Under the pieces are notes generated by a model that was given only the letters and a program-made list of their open reading frames with translations, did no database searches and was not told the origin of the DNA. The translations under genes were made by a program, and so were the position numbers. DNA of 64,000 nt from Timema cristinae (Eukaryota; Arthropoda; Insecta; Phasmatodea; Timematidae), in the NCBI GenBank assembly GCA_039000515.1, contig JBCFYV010000100.1, forward strand, positions 30,864,421-30,928,420, written 5' to 3'. This document shows, one piece after another, positions 45,114 to 57,070 of the stretch. The first letter of the stretch is position 1; each line of letters begins with the position of its first letter.

Positions 45114-45487
45114 TATATTAATTTAGGTATTTGAAAATTAATTTTATTCTTATGCTCTTTGGTAGACAAAGATATTTTTTCTTTTATCTATTTTTGTAAA
45201 GTGTTCCTAGTTTTTAATACCATAGAGTAAATAACAGTATATATTATTTCATTTATGATCTTTGATGCAGTTTCTAAACAATGTATAGACATATTATTTC
45301 GTTTCACAAATCTAAGAAGTTTTTAGTAAATGTCTATTTTAAGATAAAAGCCATCCCATCTATTAAAAAAAACATGGTCATGTTAAATCAAGCTACAATA
45401 CGAGTGTAAATTAAAGTATAATGTTTCTGACATAATACTATAAATGGGTGTATGTTGTAATCAAAATTTATTGTTTGTTTTTATTTA

Positions 45488-45735
45488 TACACTTATCCGC
45501 ATCGATGAACACACGGACTAAACGTAAAGCTCGTATTGTCTGGTTTTCCTGCTGGAAGGAAGACTGGCTCTTAATCCAACCCGGATTTGCTAAGTGTGGT
45601 TTCAAGTGGTTTTACACTTTCCGTAAAAGCAAACTTGGGTTTATTCTCTATATATTCTATCTTAATCATCCATATCTTATTTGTGTAATCAAATGAGTAT
45701 AGCGTTGATGGGTATAAACTAATACGCGGGGAAAT
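45488..45735 (+). mobile_element. Very degenerate SINE B
   Basis: Outline only: 'ttatccgcatcgatgaacac' head, 'aacccggatttgctaagtg', 'gtggttttacactttcc', tail 'gatgggtataaactaatacg'. An 82-codon frame through it is incidental. Confidence 0.5.
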
Positions 45736-45746
45736 ACGCAATATTT

Positions 45747-45992
45747 CGTCACCCGAGAATACAAGTGTTCTATTTCCAAAATTGTTAAATTTGAGATATT
45801 TGGTGTTTACGTTTATTTAGAATGCATATGATTAACCTGAGGTGAAATTGAGACTACTATATAAATACTTGAGAAGATACAAACTCGAGTTGTCATCTAG
45901 TAACATTGGTTTAATAAACAAGGTCAAACTTCAATGATCTTTTACACAAAAATTAAAACTTGGACATAGAACACTTGCATTCTCGGGTGACG
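45747..45992. mobile_element. Short MITE with 30-bp TIRs
   Basis: Termini CGTCACCCGAGAATACAAGT and (complement) CGTCACCCGAGAATGCAAGT match at about 28 of 30. ATTT lies just outside each end, a possible 4-bp TSD. The 246-bp length and AT-rich core with no ORF fit a MITE. Confidence 0.82.
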
Positions 45993-46253
45993 ATTTGTTA
46001 ACTCGAGTTCTGTTATTGACTATAAAATACTTAAAATATTCACACAAAAAAATCAGCATGGAGTAGAGTTACCCTAAAATAATTGAAAACCACATTTATA
46101 TAAAAATTCCAAAAAACACAATTAATAGATCTAGCATCCCGTATCAATTTAAGGAGTAGGACTAAATTTACTACTTGTATAGTATACTTGAGTAAAGTAA
46201 TAACTATAAAATAATAGTTTCGGCACGTTAATTTGACTTTTGACTATTTGTTT

Positions 46254-46465
46254 TAGCACCGCGTCTTACCACCCGTTAAGGCTGCATTAGTAAAATTATA
46301 TGTATATGATGTGTACCCGCATTTACGTGGAAGTAATTTGGAAAGCCATGTTGGAAAAACCACCCTCACTACACCCGACCGAGATTTGAATCTCGATCTC
46401 CCCATCATTGGCAGACTAGTCTACGAAAATAGCGCCTTTGACCATGCAGTCACTGAACTGGGTGA
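46254..46465 (-). mobile_element. SINE B' (minus), internally shortened
   Basis: 'gcaccgcgtcttaccacccg', a deletion in the body, 'ccgcatttacgtggaag', B-box complement 'gagatttgaatctcg', 'gcctttgaccatgcagtca'. Confidence 0.82.
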
Positions 46466-47739
46466 TTATTTAAATGTATTTTATAATATTTTGTGTTTGT
46501 TTATTAAAATGAAGCAGCTTTTTCTTTTCTTTTCAGAACATCACGTAGTAGATTGAAAATCTACGAAGCTACTTTTCGTTTCAAGTCCGGTAAATTTTTA
46601 AAATTTAAACATTTTTTTCTTTATAAACTTACTATGCATCTATAACACATCTGTTGAAAAAGCTCCCACTAGCATGTAAATAAACATTAACCAAACAATC
46701 TTAACGGTGATATTTTTACTGTAACTATTTATAATAATAATAAAAATAATAATAATTAATAATACATGTAATAAATGTAGTAATAATTTCAAAACACATT
46801 TCAGAAATAAAACAAATGTTTATGCATGTTATGTTAAAATAGCAAATATAAAATGCAAATATAATCTATTTTAACTATCTCTATTGTCATATCTATATTA
46901 ATTATATATTTTTTCACGGATTATATAAGTTATAGTATTTGTTTTATTGTTATATTTTTATTAATTGTATCTCATTTTATACAGGCTACGTTTTAATATA
47001 CTTTTTTTAACACACGCTACATTTTCTTCAGTTTATTTATAATTTACTAAACGTGGTAATAAGTAATCTTAGTTTTATTTCATATACTTTTATTTTCTTA
47101 AGTATGAGTTACATTATGTTAGATTTATTTATAATTTAGTTAATATATTTTAAGAAATACAAGTTAGTTTTTATTTTCAAAATGTACTGTACCTATAGAT
47201 AAACTACTAAATGATATTATATATATATATATATTATATATATATATATATAAAATATGAAAACTTGAAAACTTTGAAATTAAATAACACCAACGACTAA
47301 ATGAAACTACTAAATTAGTTTTAATCCCGGTTAGCTACTTTGTTTGAGGGCCTGAACGGGTAAAACAGGAGTGGTTCGTAGTTTACTAATCAATATCCAG
47401 GCGCTAGGTCTGGGCTTGTAGCGTTGCGTACTATCCCAAGTTAAGTTATTTTGTAAGTTATGCATTTATATATACTAAGCCTTTATAAATAGCACCTTAA
47501 ATACCCTAAATAATAAAATATTGTTAATCGTGTTCCAATGAAAATTAATGGATTTTTTTTTTTACAAAATATCAAACAATACGATCAAATGTTCTTATGT
47601 AAGATTTAATACTATTAGTACTAAGATATTTTTGAATGTCCTTGGGTTTTCAAAAAATGTAGACCATAACCCTCGATTTTAGTATATAAATAAAATATAT
47701 ATATATGATTAAAGATATAGTTTTATATAGATTTTTATT
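46466..47739. other. AT-rich stretch with TA microsatellite
   Basis: TA run at about 47219-47252. A tRNA-anticodon-like hairpin near 46547 was judged not to be a tRNA. No gene. Confidence 0.5.
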
Positions 47740-47930
47740 TTTTCCGTGTGCCACCCACCACCCGTCCATAATATACGCATATTTGCACAAATGATTTAGG
47801 GATGATAAAATTTTATGGAAGTGTCCCGTATTTGAAGGGAAGTAGAGTGGAAAACCAATTAGGAAAAACACTGTCGTTCATCTACACGGGGTTTGAAGTA
47901 CCACCTCCCCTAAACTGGCAAACCATAAAA
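47740..47930 (-). mobile_element. Degenerate SINE B (minus)
   Basis: 'ccacccaccacccgtccata', 'atgatttagggatgataaa', 'agtagagtggaaaaccaatt', 'ggggtttgaagtacc'. Confidence 0.65.
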
Positions 47931-48590
47931 GGATATAATGACACTTTTATTTGCGTGTTCTTTGGTCCACTTTTTTTTTTACTAACACTTATTATGGTTT
48001 TTAATATTCCATTAGTTCTGATGTATAGGAAAAATTATTTCAATAACTAGAGTAACTCAATTTAAAGCAACTAATAGAAGAAAAAAAACTTGAATGATTT
48101 CTCTCACAGGTGTTTAATGTTAGGTAATATAAGATTCTTAAACGATTACCTTCCACGCACTTTATCTCTATCAATCTAAATTCATCCATACCAAATTCGT
48201 TTGATCTCTTTGAAATGAGGTCTCTATAATTTGGAATGAAACGTTAATAGCTTGGAGATGTATTTTAGTAGAGCTAAGATCATTTATATAATATAAAAAT
48301 TCCTTAGAAATCAAATAAAGTTGGCAACCTTTTACCATTAATAGATATTAACTAATTAAACTAATTAAAATGTATTAGTATGAATATCAGAGCTATTTAT
48401 CATTTATTTATCCTTAATTTCAATTTTATTGTACTAACATACATGTTTCATGCAAAATAAAAATTTAAAAAAGGATTGTTTTAATATATTCCTTTGGGAT
48501 TTAACTTAGTTACACAATATAATATATAATTGTAATTTATTATATTTATAATATTATATGCGTTCAAATTCACAAAGATAATTAATTTCT
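47931..48590. other. Unassigned stretch
   Basis: A frame of 82 codons (47802-48050) overlaps the SINE and a hydrophobic AT-rich tail. Not a gene. Confidence 0.4.
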
Positions 48591-48594
48591 TTAA

Positions 48595-48979
48595 GATTAG
48601 AGTTTAGAGAACGCGAGTTAAAGGCAGTAATTTTTCGGTTTTTGAGTCAAAACCTTTTTCAACCTAAAGTGAATCAAATAATTCTGCAAAAAACAAAGAG
48701 TTTGACTTTTTCCCCATGGTGATATCAACAGTTGTTGAATATCTTTTAAAAGTGTCCTGGAATTTATTGACAATTTTTTTTCTTCATTTAAAAAGTTTTT
48801 TATCCAATGCCACTACTATGCTTATGACATATATTCAAGAACTGTTGACATCACCATGTGAAGAAAATTAAACTCTTTGTTTAAACTGGAGATAAGTTTT
48901 ATTTATTTTTGCCAAAATATGTTTTATTATATAAACTGCCTAAACACTGACCTTATCTCGCGTCCCCCACACTCCTACC
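48595..48979. mobile_element. TTAA foldback element
   Basis: TTAA at 48591-48594 and 48980-48983. 'catggtgatatcaacagttg' at the left pairs with 'ctgttgacatcaccatgtga' at the right. Terminus 'gagaacgcgag' faces 'tctcgcgtccccc'. Confidence 0.85.
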
Positions 48980-48983
48980 TTAA

Positions 48984-49268
48984 GTTATAATGGAAAGAAT
49001 TCGAGTTTATATCTGTAGTTTCACAATTTTTATGACAAGATATTTTTGTTGGTAGAAATAAAAATACTTTTCAGGGTATCCGTTTGATTTAATTTATTAC
49101 ACATAGTATTCTCAACAATCCTGGATATCTGAACAGTACTTTTCTTCTTGATTAAAAAGGTGTTTACTCAAACACCATTATCCTTATGAAATCATGAAAA
49201 TATATTCAAGAAAATCAATGTGTCTACTAAATCAATATTCTTTTCAATTTGACTAACAAATAAAGTTG
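48984..49268. mobile_element. Degenerate second foldback element (candidate)
   Basis: 'gtttcacaatttttatgac', 'caacaatcctggatatctg' and 'tgaaatcatgaaaatatattc' retain the family order, directly next to the intact copy. No right TTAA was resolved. Confidence 0.4.
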
Positions 49269-49270
49269 TA

Positions 49271-49436
49271 AGAATCAAATATCAAAAGCTATTATTTATG
49301 CTTTTAGTGAGGATTACTCCATCTAGATATCATACTCTGACAATTGAAAAAAAATGACAGCTGCACACGGGAATTGAACCCAGAACCATTGGCTTATTAC
49401 GCCAATGCCCTTACCACTGAGCTATACAGGCAGCAT
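49271..49436 (-). mobile_element. SINE C (minus)
   Basis: tRNA-like module (complement reads TATAGCTCAGTGGTAAGGGC, TTGGCGTAATAAGCCAA and GGGTTCAATTCCCG) and C body ending at 'gaatcaaatatc'. It faces a plus-strand C copy beginning at about 49440. Confidence 0.8.
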
Positions 49437-49439
49437 TAA

Positions 49440-49970
49440 TTTAATTACCTAGTCGAAGGTTGCTGCGTTATCTGATCGCTCGAGATCTTATTAAAAAAAT
49501 AATCACACTTTTGTAGCCGACGATTTTGGCAGGTCCATTATAGACTCGAGGTGACCTGGCGGTCTAGGGGTAAGGTGTCAGACTTCTATGCTGGCGGCCG
49601 GGGTTCAATCCTCGGTCCCGGCACAGATTTTTCTGATTACCAAACCCTTCCTTCACCTCTGACAAGACATATTGTAAATGTGGGGAATGCCAGGCCTCCA
49701 CCGTGGTTCGGATTCCACGTTAAACTGTAGGTCCTCCATTTCATCTCACAATCACCCTACCATTACACATTAGCGTAAGTGCGTATAACCCGAAAGGGTA
49801 GTAAGACGCGGTGCTAATAATAATAATAATTATAGACTCTGCCTTAAAATATGAGTGAAGAATTATCCTGGGTACGGGACGATTCATGGATAGCTAAGTG
49901 GTCAGAGCGGGCATGGGCGTTTTAAGCCAAAGGTGCCGGTTTAATTCCCGTGTCCAGGTTCAAATTTTAG
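49440..49970 (+). mobile_element. SINE C, long copy split by SINE A
   Basis: The 5' region ('gctgcgttatctgatcgctc', 'ggcaggtccattatagac') lies left of the insertion. The leader CTGCCTTAAAATATGAGTG and the tRNA-like module (GATAGCTAAGTGGTCAGAGC, B-box CCGGTTTAATTCCCG) lie right. The interruption at 49548-49828 is a SINE A with a clean TSD. Confidence 0.78.
49548..49828 (+). mobile_element. SINE A, full length, inside SINE C
   Basis: Starts GAGGTGACCTGGCGGTCTAG, B-box GGGGTTCAATCCTCG, ends in GTATAACCCGAAAGGGTAGT plus AAGACGCGG and (TAA)n. The 11-bp direct repeat attatagactc is at 49537-49547 and 49829-49839 and defines both borders; at 281 bp this is a reference copy. Confidence 0.96.
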
Positions 49971-51211
49971 AATAAAATAAATTTTTGTTTTAAAAACTTC
50001 AAACAATATTGAACCTCATTTCACGTTACTTTCACCCTATCCTATATGTAATTCTGAACCGAAAACAAGAATAATAGAATTTGTAAAGTCTTGTAACCGA
50101 TTCGTCCACTACTTAACACGTATGAAAGGCTCAAAATAAAAAGCTACTTATTTTGGTAGCATTTATCCTCCGTTTAAAATCCCTCTAACTTCGGAACGCT
50201 GCGAGGGCCTTAAAGATTAGTCAATTTGGAACGAAAGCAACTGGAAAATTTCTCTGCTATAAACTTCACATGTGCCAGAAGCATGTATTTGGTGCTTCAG
50301 CTCTTCAACATATTATATTATTCTCGTAACAATAGGTTTCCAGCCTTTGTATAAATTGACACGCTTGTACTCTCTCTTTCTCTTTGAGAAATATATATCT
50401 TATCGAGATAACGTCTCAAAGATAATAACTTTAAAATGATTTACTAGTAAATTTGTAATGAAATAAAAGTGGAAATAAAACAATTTATAAAAAAAAAGAT
50501 TGACTATAATTGAGGTATTTTAATAATTAAAATATTGAATGTTATATAAAAACCATATAAAAATAAATAAATTAATGTTGAATTGAATAAGTAGATTTTA
50601 ATTTAATGAAAGATTGTATGTACGATAAAACTTGACCAACATTGTTAAATTTATTAAATTAAATATTATTTAAAAAGTTTTCAACATTTATAGTTTATGT
50701 AGTATTTTATGCTCATTTTTATGTAACACTCAAATTTAAATATTTTAAATTTTCCAATGCCAGTTAAGTTTTATTTTACATTCAATCGTTTGTTAAATTA
50801 AAATTTACTTATTCCATTCAACATTAATTATTGCCTTTTTAAATTGTTTTTATATAACATTAAACATTTTAATTTTCATAATGTCTCAATGCTAGTAATT
50901 ATTTTTATTTTAACATCAATTTTTTTCTTTCTAAATGGTAAACGCACTTAACATTATTTTTTGTCCATTCCTATTAGATTAATATTTACTAGTAAATCTT
51001 ATTATATTTTTATTGTATGCTCCTTACTTAAAATATTTTTTAAGAGTTATTCTAAAATGATAATACTTTTTTTTTAAATAAAACGGGGCGATGTATTTAA
51101 AAAAAACATAGGAAGATTAAAATAAAACTTAACTGAATCAATTTTAACAAGATTTAAAATAAACGACTGCTATTAATTATGTTAATAAGTAACTAACATA
51201 TATTTTTTTAA
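49971..51211. other. Unassigned AT-rich stretch
   Basis: 50100-50330 is more balanced in composition but shows no ORF. The rest is AT-rich. Confidence 0.45.
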
Positions 51212-51440
51212 GCACAACATCCTACCACCTGGTTGGGCTATATAAATATTTACTAATCACGCTCATCTGTTAAGGATGAAGAAGATTAAATTTAGAGGAC
51301 CTGTATCCTCATTTGTGTTGAGGGAGAGTGGAAAACTACATTGTTGAGGTAGGTGATAAGGGCATAGATCTGGTTGAAGTTAGAACCCTGACCACCTCAT
51401 TACCTGAGAACAAGTAAAGGTAAGACTGCCTCCTTTGACC
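51212..51440 (-). mobile_element. Degenerate SINE B group (minus)
   Basis: 'gcacaacatcctaccacctg', 'ggatgaagaagattaaattta', 'gagggagagtggaaaacta', then a decayed B-box and 'gcctcctttgaccaagg'. Confidence 0.7.
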
Positions 51441-51899
51441 AAGGGCTGTACCGGTATGGGTTCTTATGAGTTATGTATGGCATTGATTTATTGAATCAGA
51501 GACTTTGGCAGTGTATTTATTTATTGTCCATGTTCATGTGACCTATCGTCTTGAAACACCAATTGGTCATTGGCTAATATTCTACTATGTTTGTATTTTA
51601 TCTACTTTTATTTTAGTTGTTATTTTTATTTTATTATTTTTAACTATAATTGGCTCCCTAACTACCATATAACCAAGTATAATTATTAACTTAAAACTAA
51701 TGCAGTTTACTGCATTTACACGTGGGGATGTTACACGTTTTCTTCTTAGTTTTACTGCCTTTCTCCTGGTGGTTATGCTTTGGATATCCTAAACCAACTG
51801 ATGGTCTGGTAGCCCCACGATTATTGACCCATGATACTATTGGTCACCAAAGGCATCGTATCGGGGCCATGTGGAAGACTGGATCTGGTCCTACCCTCT

Positions 51900-53970
51900 T
51901 ACCTTCTGGATGTTAGTTTGCCTGCTGGGATATCAGGGCCGGTCCAGGCTTTGCACTATGCAGAAATCCTGAACCCACCCCTCACCTCGGCACGGTTCTC
52001 CAAGAAGACGAGAGAAGTTCCATCTGGTGTGTTGATTCGTTCTGTTTCAGTTCAAATTATTGTTTGTTTTTTTTCCATTTATCCTAATTCTCTTTTATTA
52101 TTCTTGTCCAAGTCTAAGTATTTGTTACTTACTCTTGTCTATTAGCGTCAATCTCTCTTCTTACTCTCAATTCTTCCATCTTTAGTCTCTTTATGTTTTC
52201 TTGTCTGTGTTTAAGTGAGATTGCAGACGTGACTTTGTCGATATTTTCCACAGGAGACCGTCTCAAAGTATGAAGTTCACCTGATGCGCTTGGAGCACAT
52301 GTTGCTGTTGTGTCCTCAGCTATTGTGTTATTGGACATTCCTATACCACATGCTTCGGTGTCGCCTCTTTCCTACAGTCGCACAGTCTTGTGTCAATCAT
52401 ACCTATGCTAAATAGGACAGCATTGTATGGCCCATGCCTGGCGAGATAATGAACAAAGCCCATGGTGGGGTGCAAATGTTTAAGATATAACCTTTCTTGT
52501 ACGTTTGGAAATATGGTGAAAATTTTCTTACCTTTTGTACTTCTCACCCAGTGATCTTGCCACTCATACATCATGGCTCTTTGTATCTCAGCTTATGTTG
52601 AGATGCTTTTTTTTTTGTCAATACTTCAACTATTCTTAGATTACTTCTTTTGAGACAGTACTTTGCACCTCTCTGTCGCACTTCAAGATCTAGCAAGTAG
52701 AGTCCTAGCATGACCATTAAACGTAGGTTGTGTTGGGCGAGTAGGCTCCGAAGATCTTCAGAATAATGCATCTCTTAATTCTCATTATCAACAAGGCTGA
52801 CGGCATATTCAGGTCGATGCACCCCTGCACTAGCTCCGTATCTCACTATCGAGACAATTATAACGTCATAACACAACTTGATTGTATTTATGGGAAGTAG
52901 GAACGTCCTCTGCCAAATACTTACAATCTTATTCATAATACTTTTTGATTTTCTACATACCTGCTCCATGTTGCCCTTCAAGTTTTGTTTTGAGTTCTAC
53001 TTTTTATTTTGCAGACACGATTATTAAGAGATCGTCTACAAAGGCCACCAATCTCGCCGTCTCAGGGAGTGACTCCACTACATGTAACCCAGTATCTAAC
53101 GCTATATCCTAGAATATCAGCCCACTGACCGATCTTTGGGGGCAACACTTTGTCAGTTTTTCACCTAGGGATAGTTATGGAAATCTCAGGATTACATATC
53201 TCTTCCTGTAATAAACCTTAGCTGCGAGACAAATTTCCAGGACATCTGATGCTGCAAAGTGTATCAAACAATGCAGGTTACCATCGGGTGTCAAAAGCTC
53301 CCGAGATGTCCACAAAAATCACGTCCATGTATTTTTCTCTTTCTTCATTCATAGCCGTGCTGATCGCATCCTCGATGGGCCTTCCCTTCAAAAACCCAGA
53401 ATATATTTGGTTCACTCCAATTTCTCCCCTGTGTTTCTGAAATCTAGCATTTTCTCTTGCAACTTTCCACATAACTTTATCAGACATATTGAACAATGTG
53501 ATTTAGGAAGAATATGTTCCTTGTTGTCTTCCTTATCCAGAACGACTACCCTTCTCTGTTTCCAAACAATTGGTGCTTCACCTTGTACCAGGAATTCGTT
53601 CATGACCTCGGTGACGTATGATGCGATTTGTTCCACTGTTTTTTGTGGCACCTTGACACTGATACCATCAGGTCCAGGTGTATATTTCTTCTTCATCGAC
53701 CTTACGAGCCTCACTATCTCATCTTGAGCTACCAGATCACACCAAATTTATTCTAGAAGGCATCCGTCATCTGCTGTCTTGTTCGTTTAAGTGTTAATCA
53801 TCGTCATCTTTAGTATCGTCAGGGAGACACTTTTCTAGTATAATCTCGGTGCAGTCCAACAGGAAGCCATGTCACCATCAGGTCTCCTCAGCGTCGTAAT
53901 CAAGGTCAGAGTCCTTATATTCCCAGTCACTAACTGAGAAGCGACCCCCTACGGGTTGGCCGTAATCTGT
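51900..53970 (-). mobile_element. R1-like LINE remnant
   Basis: Minus-strand coding text runs in pieces over about 1.8 kb: a pre-RT segment with LEKCLPDDTKDD near 53830, RT motifs 53412-53030, the thumb region 52981-52571, and a C-terminal part 52574-52341 with a C-x-C...H-type zinc knuckle. A GC-richer 3' UTR-like region reaches about 51900. The order and wording fit the R1/LOA side of the Jockey superfamily. No endonuclease or gag ORF is recognisable, and the ends are uncertain. Confidence 0.8.
52129..53960 (-). pseudogene. R1-like reverse transcriptase ORF, broken in many places
   Basis: Pieces in order on the minus strand: 53714-53412 (KYTPGPDGISVK, then a KEDNKEH stretch where R1 elements have the 'L.K' region); 53496-53278 (GFLKGRPIEDAI and motif A FVDISGAFD); a CPQRSVSGLIF motif B near 53130-53160 and FVDDLL motif C near 53032-53046, each in another frame; 52981-52775; 52771-52571 (LYLLDLEVRQRGAKY); 52574-52341 (WQDHWVRSTKGKKIFTIFP, LARHGPYNAVL, CDCRKEATPKHVV). 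At least five frameshifts or stops separate them. The catalytic Asp of motif A and the FVDD pair remain, but the protein cannot be made. R1 elements usually sit in 28S rDNA; none is seen here. Confidence 0.8.
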
Positions 53971-55095
53971 TCTAGTACGTAACTTTCCCAGCTAGTCCTT
54001 CTTACCACTACCACACATGTTTTTAGTTTTTCTATAGATGTTCAGCAGTAGGTGTGTATTTTCTGAATCAAAACATCTTTGATAGATCTACCTCGCCTTT
54101 CTCGCCTTCTCACAAAGTCTCTGCAGGTGTTAATTTCACGGTTTATTGCCCACCGTGTTTTTATTTTTCTGTAGATGTATTGATACTCTCATGGCTTCTG
54201 AAGATCTGGCGTGACTTGCTTTGCATTTCTATTGACGTTGTCCCCTTCTGTCACTGGCATTGGTAGTATAAATTCCCGTCAAAGCTTTTTCCGGTCAATC
54301 CTACCTGAATAGACCCTTCATCTTACACCCACGCTCTCCCTTTCATCCGTTTCCTCAGTGTTCAACTTGAAATATATGAGATTGTGGTATCTAACAGTCA
54401 CGTTATCATTCCCTTCCCTTTAAGGGACTAACAGACTTTCTGCCTATTATAAGTGATTCTTATTAGCGGGGGGATATTGGTCTCCTTATGACCGTTTCGA
54501 TCCTGGCATGTTTTGTTTTCAACGTGTTACGGAAAGTTTCCTGGATTTGCAAGGCAGCCAAATGGGATTATTTATTGTTTTTAGGTTATATTTTTAAGGC
54601 TGATCATTTTAGTTTAGTTGTCAACGCCTTTCCAACTATAAACAATCCAGAGATGAAGTCATTGTATAGAGATAAGCCTCTGGTAAGAATGTAAACTCTA
54701 ATTATTTATTTAGGGATTATTTTGTTGTAAACAAGTGGGTGCTGCTGGCGATAGTCTCGCTATCTAACAAAAAAGAATACAAAAAAATAGGGTAAGAGGA
54801 AAAGCGCAGCTAATTTAAGCAATTCGAATTTTATTTAACAAAGATTTAAAAAAAATACCCAGTAACTGGTGACAGAAATATTTACAATGGAGCTTGCAAA
54901 AAAGAAAAAAAAAACAAGGCTCTAACCAGTAGTTTCTTAAAGACATGGGTGTATCCCATATAACAGATAAACTAAAATAATATTGAAGTTTTATTATTCA
55001 TAAGGAATACAGAACATGCTAAATACTTATAAAGCATTATTAATAGAACTAGGAGAGAAGCTAGGGCGGAAACGGGTGAATAAAATGTTTGAATA
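53971..55095. other. Unassigned; may include LINE 5' debris
   Basis: 53980-54330 has similar base composition to the LINE and could be its upstream part, but no endonuclease motif was read. 54331-55095 is unassigned. Confidence 0.35.
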
Positions 55096-55098
55096 TAT

Positions 55099-55118
55099 AT
55101 ATATATTATATATATGTG
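55099..55118. repeat. Short TA microsatellite
   Basis: TATATA run split by TTA. Confidence 0.8.
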
Positions 55119-55129
55119 TGTTTCATTTT

Positions 55130-55372
55130 TCGAGGTATTTAACGTGCATATTCTGAAACGACTGTTCTAGATTTAAGTTAGTTTATAAGTCGTGTGCTTG
55201 CATGATCAGGCACGACACCCAGCCCCCTGCCATTAATTGATCAGTCATCATTGAGAAAGGGGAAACTCACATTTCACCAAAGACACCTTTTTTGGCCATA
55301 CCAGGAATCGAACCTGGGACTCTTAACTCAATAGGCAGACCCACTACCAACTGAGCTAGGGTGTAGGACCAT
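55130..55372 (-). mobile_element. tRNA-like SINE, family D (minus)
   Basis: Head complement at 55298-55368: CCTAGCTCAGTTGGTAGTGG (A-box), 'gagttaagagtcccaggttcg' region and B-box GGTTCGATTCCTGG. Body complement has 'tttccccttt', 'attaatggcaggggg' and 'ataaactaactt'. Best D copy in the window. Confidence 0.7.
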
Positions 55373-55430
55373 ACATACATGTATTTATACAATGTTCTTC
55401 TATTATATTTTTTTTAAATAATGGTATAGT

Positions 55431-55748
55431 TTGACTGAAAGGGGGTGGGATATGTATGGAAGAAATCTTTTATCAATGGCGCCAAAGGGATCAGCTCTTG
55501 TTGCTCCCTTCATCAATAACCTGGCTAGCGTTGGTCGTTGGACTGTGGGGGTGGCGGGAGGGTTCCGGGTGGTTGGGGGGGGGGGATCTGTCCAGGGAGC
55601 AATCACGATACACGCGATGGATCTTAATCATCGTCCATCAGTCGAACTGAACAATATTACAGGGGCAGATAGAGGGCATCGTCAACGAGGTTTGTTCAAT
55701 GGGATTCTCAACGTTATTTTAGAATTTTACCAACTAAAATCAAATTAA
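55431..55748 (+). other. Open frame of 105 codons, unrecognised
   Basis: ATG start. Balanced-GC first half with a glycine run (VVGGGGS) from a G tract, then ordinary text to NQLKSN-like end. No family match known. GC-rich patch unlike its flanks. It may be a chance frame across the G tract. Confidence 0.2.
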
Positions 55749-56040
55749 AATAATTATAACTATGGAGTCTTACTGTGACGTTAGCAACATGTAAACTTAC
55801 CATAATTCAACGCAACATAATATATTTCAAGAGATTTGTGAAATATTCTTTTTTGTAGTAAAATACACCTTCGTAAGAATTTGTGATGAATAATGTGTTC
55901 TAAAATTTTAATATTTTAAACAGTCCAGTTTTCATAAAAAATAGTATTTTTATAAAGTACAAACATATTCTTCTTGGGACAATAGTGATGACATTTTGTT
56001 ATATTACTGGGCATAAGATAGGTATTGGTGATATCTATAA

Positions 56041-56284
56041 AGACCCGTTCGGTGCCCGCATAATACAAGGCACTACTCTTGCAATATACTAGACTGACGA
56101 TGACGGGTAGATCGTGGTTCTAGATCGGTCGGGTGTACTTAGGGTGGATTTTCTTTGGTGTTCAACGCTCTCTCCACGCAAATGTGGGTACATTTCCTCT
56201 AAGTCCAACTTTCATCCTTAACCTATTATCATAATTAATACATAGGCTTATAACCTGAATGAATAATAAGACACCGTGCTAAAA
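56041..56284 (+). mobile_element. SINE B'
   Basis: 'ggcactactcttgcaatata' 'ctagactgacgatgacggg', B-box decayed ('gtggttctagatcggtc'), body, and tail 'ttataacctgaatgaataat'. Confidence 0.82.
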
Positions 56285-56516
56285 ATTTTATATATATATA
56301 TATTAAAAGTGGCAGATTATGATCCCCTGACTTGACTTATGAATATAGAAAAATAGATCTAGTCACGTTTCTACCTGGTACTTCTAATGAGAATTTTACT
56401 AAATAATATTATTTTAATAAATTTAGTTGAATACTTAGCATAAAGGTTATTCGATTTAATCCAAGAGTTTCGGTATGACTTAATTATTAATAAAAAATTC
56501 AAACTGCATAATGCTG

Positions 56517-57066
56517 GGATCACTATCAACTTAACATTAACTTAAAGTTAACTTAACGGAACTTAACGTAAATAATCTCCTCGTGTGTTTAAATGGAAGC
56601 GATCACGATGCAGTTAACTTAACGTTGACTTGCAGTTAAATTAACGTAAGAGATGTCCTGGGAGGTCTTTTACTTTAAGTGAACGTCACTTGAAGGTTAT
56701 CACGTGATCTAGCTAGCCAATAATCGTGCGAGTGACGTCAACAGGGCTATTTAGTACTTCATTTGTTGGTTATAAGATCAAGGTCTACTCTTTAGCTTAA
56801 GTTCTAGTGATCAGACATTGAAACAAAATAATTAAACTAAAATAAGAAAGCTAAATTTATTAAAAAAGTTTTGTAATAGATACTTATTATATTGATTGAA
56901 AATTGTAAACATTCACAGATCATCACTGTACAACTAGTACAAATCACAGATCACACTAGAGAATGAAGATGTTTGGCTCGAGTTGTTACGTTAAGTTACG
57001 TGAATCGTGATCACAAATACGTTAAGTTAACTTTAAGTGTACGTTACGTTAAGTTGATTGTGATCC
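56517..57066. mobile_element. DNA element with TTAAC-rich TIRs
   Basis: Left end GGATCACTATCAACTTAACA and right end (complement GGATCACAATCAACTTAACG) match at 18 of 20. Similarity continues with AACTTAAAGTTAACTTAACG on both sides. GCTG flanks both ends (56513-56516, 57067-57070), a candidate 4-bp TSD. The 550-bp core includes CACGTGA (about 56701) and TGACGTCA (about 56733). No ORF. The superfamily is not certain. Confidence 0.82.
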
Positions 57067-57070
57067 GCTG

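Noticed and set aside
46535..46595. tRNA-Phe-like anticodon arm (AGATTGAAAATCT)
   Set aside because: No D-arm or acceptor stem can be built around it; only the hairpin and a weak B-box-like GTTTCAAGTCC exist.
53249..53727. Plus-strand ORFs of 63 and 106 codons
   Set aside because: They are complements of the R1-like RT pieces on the minus strand.
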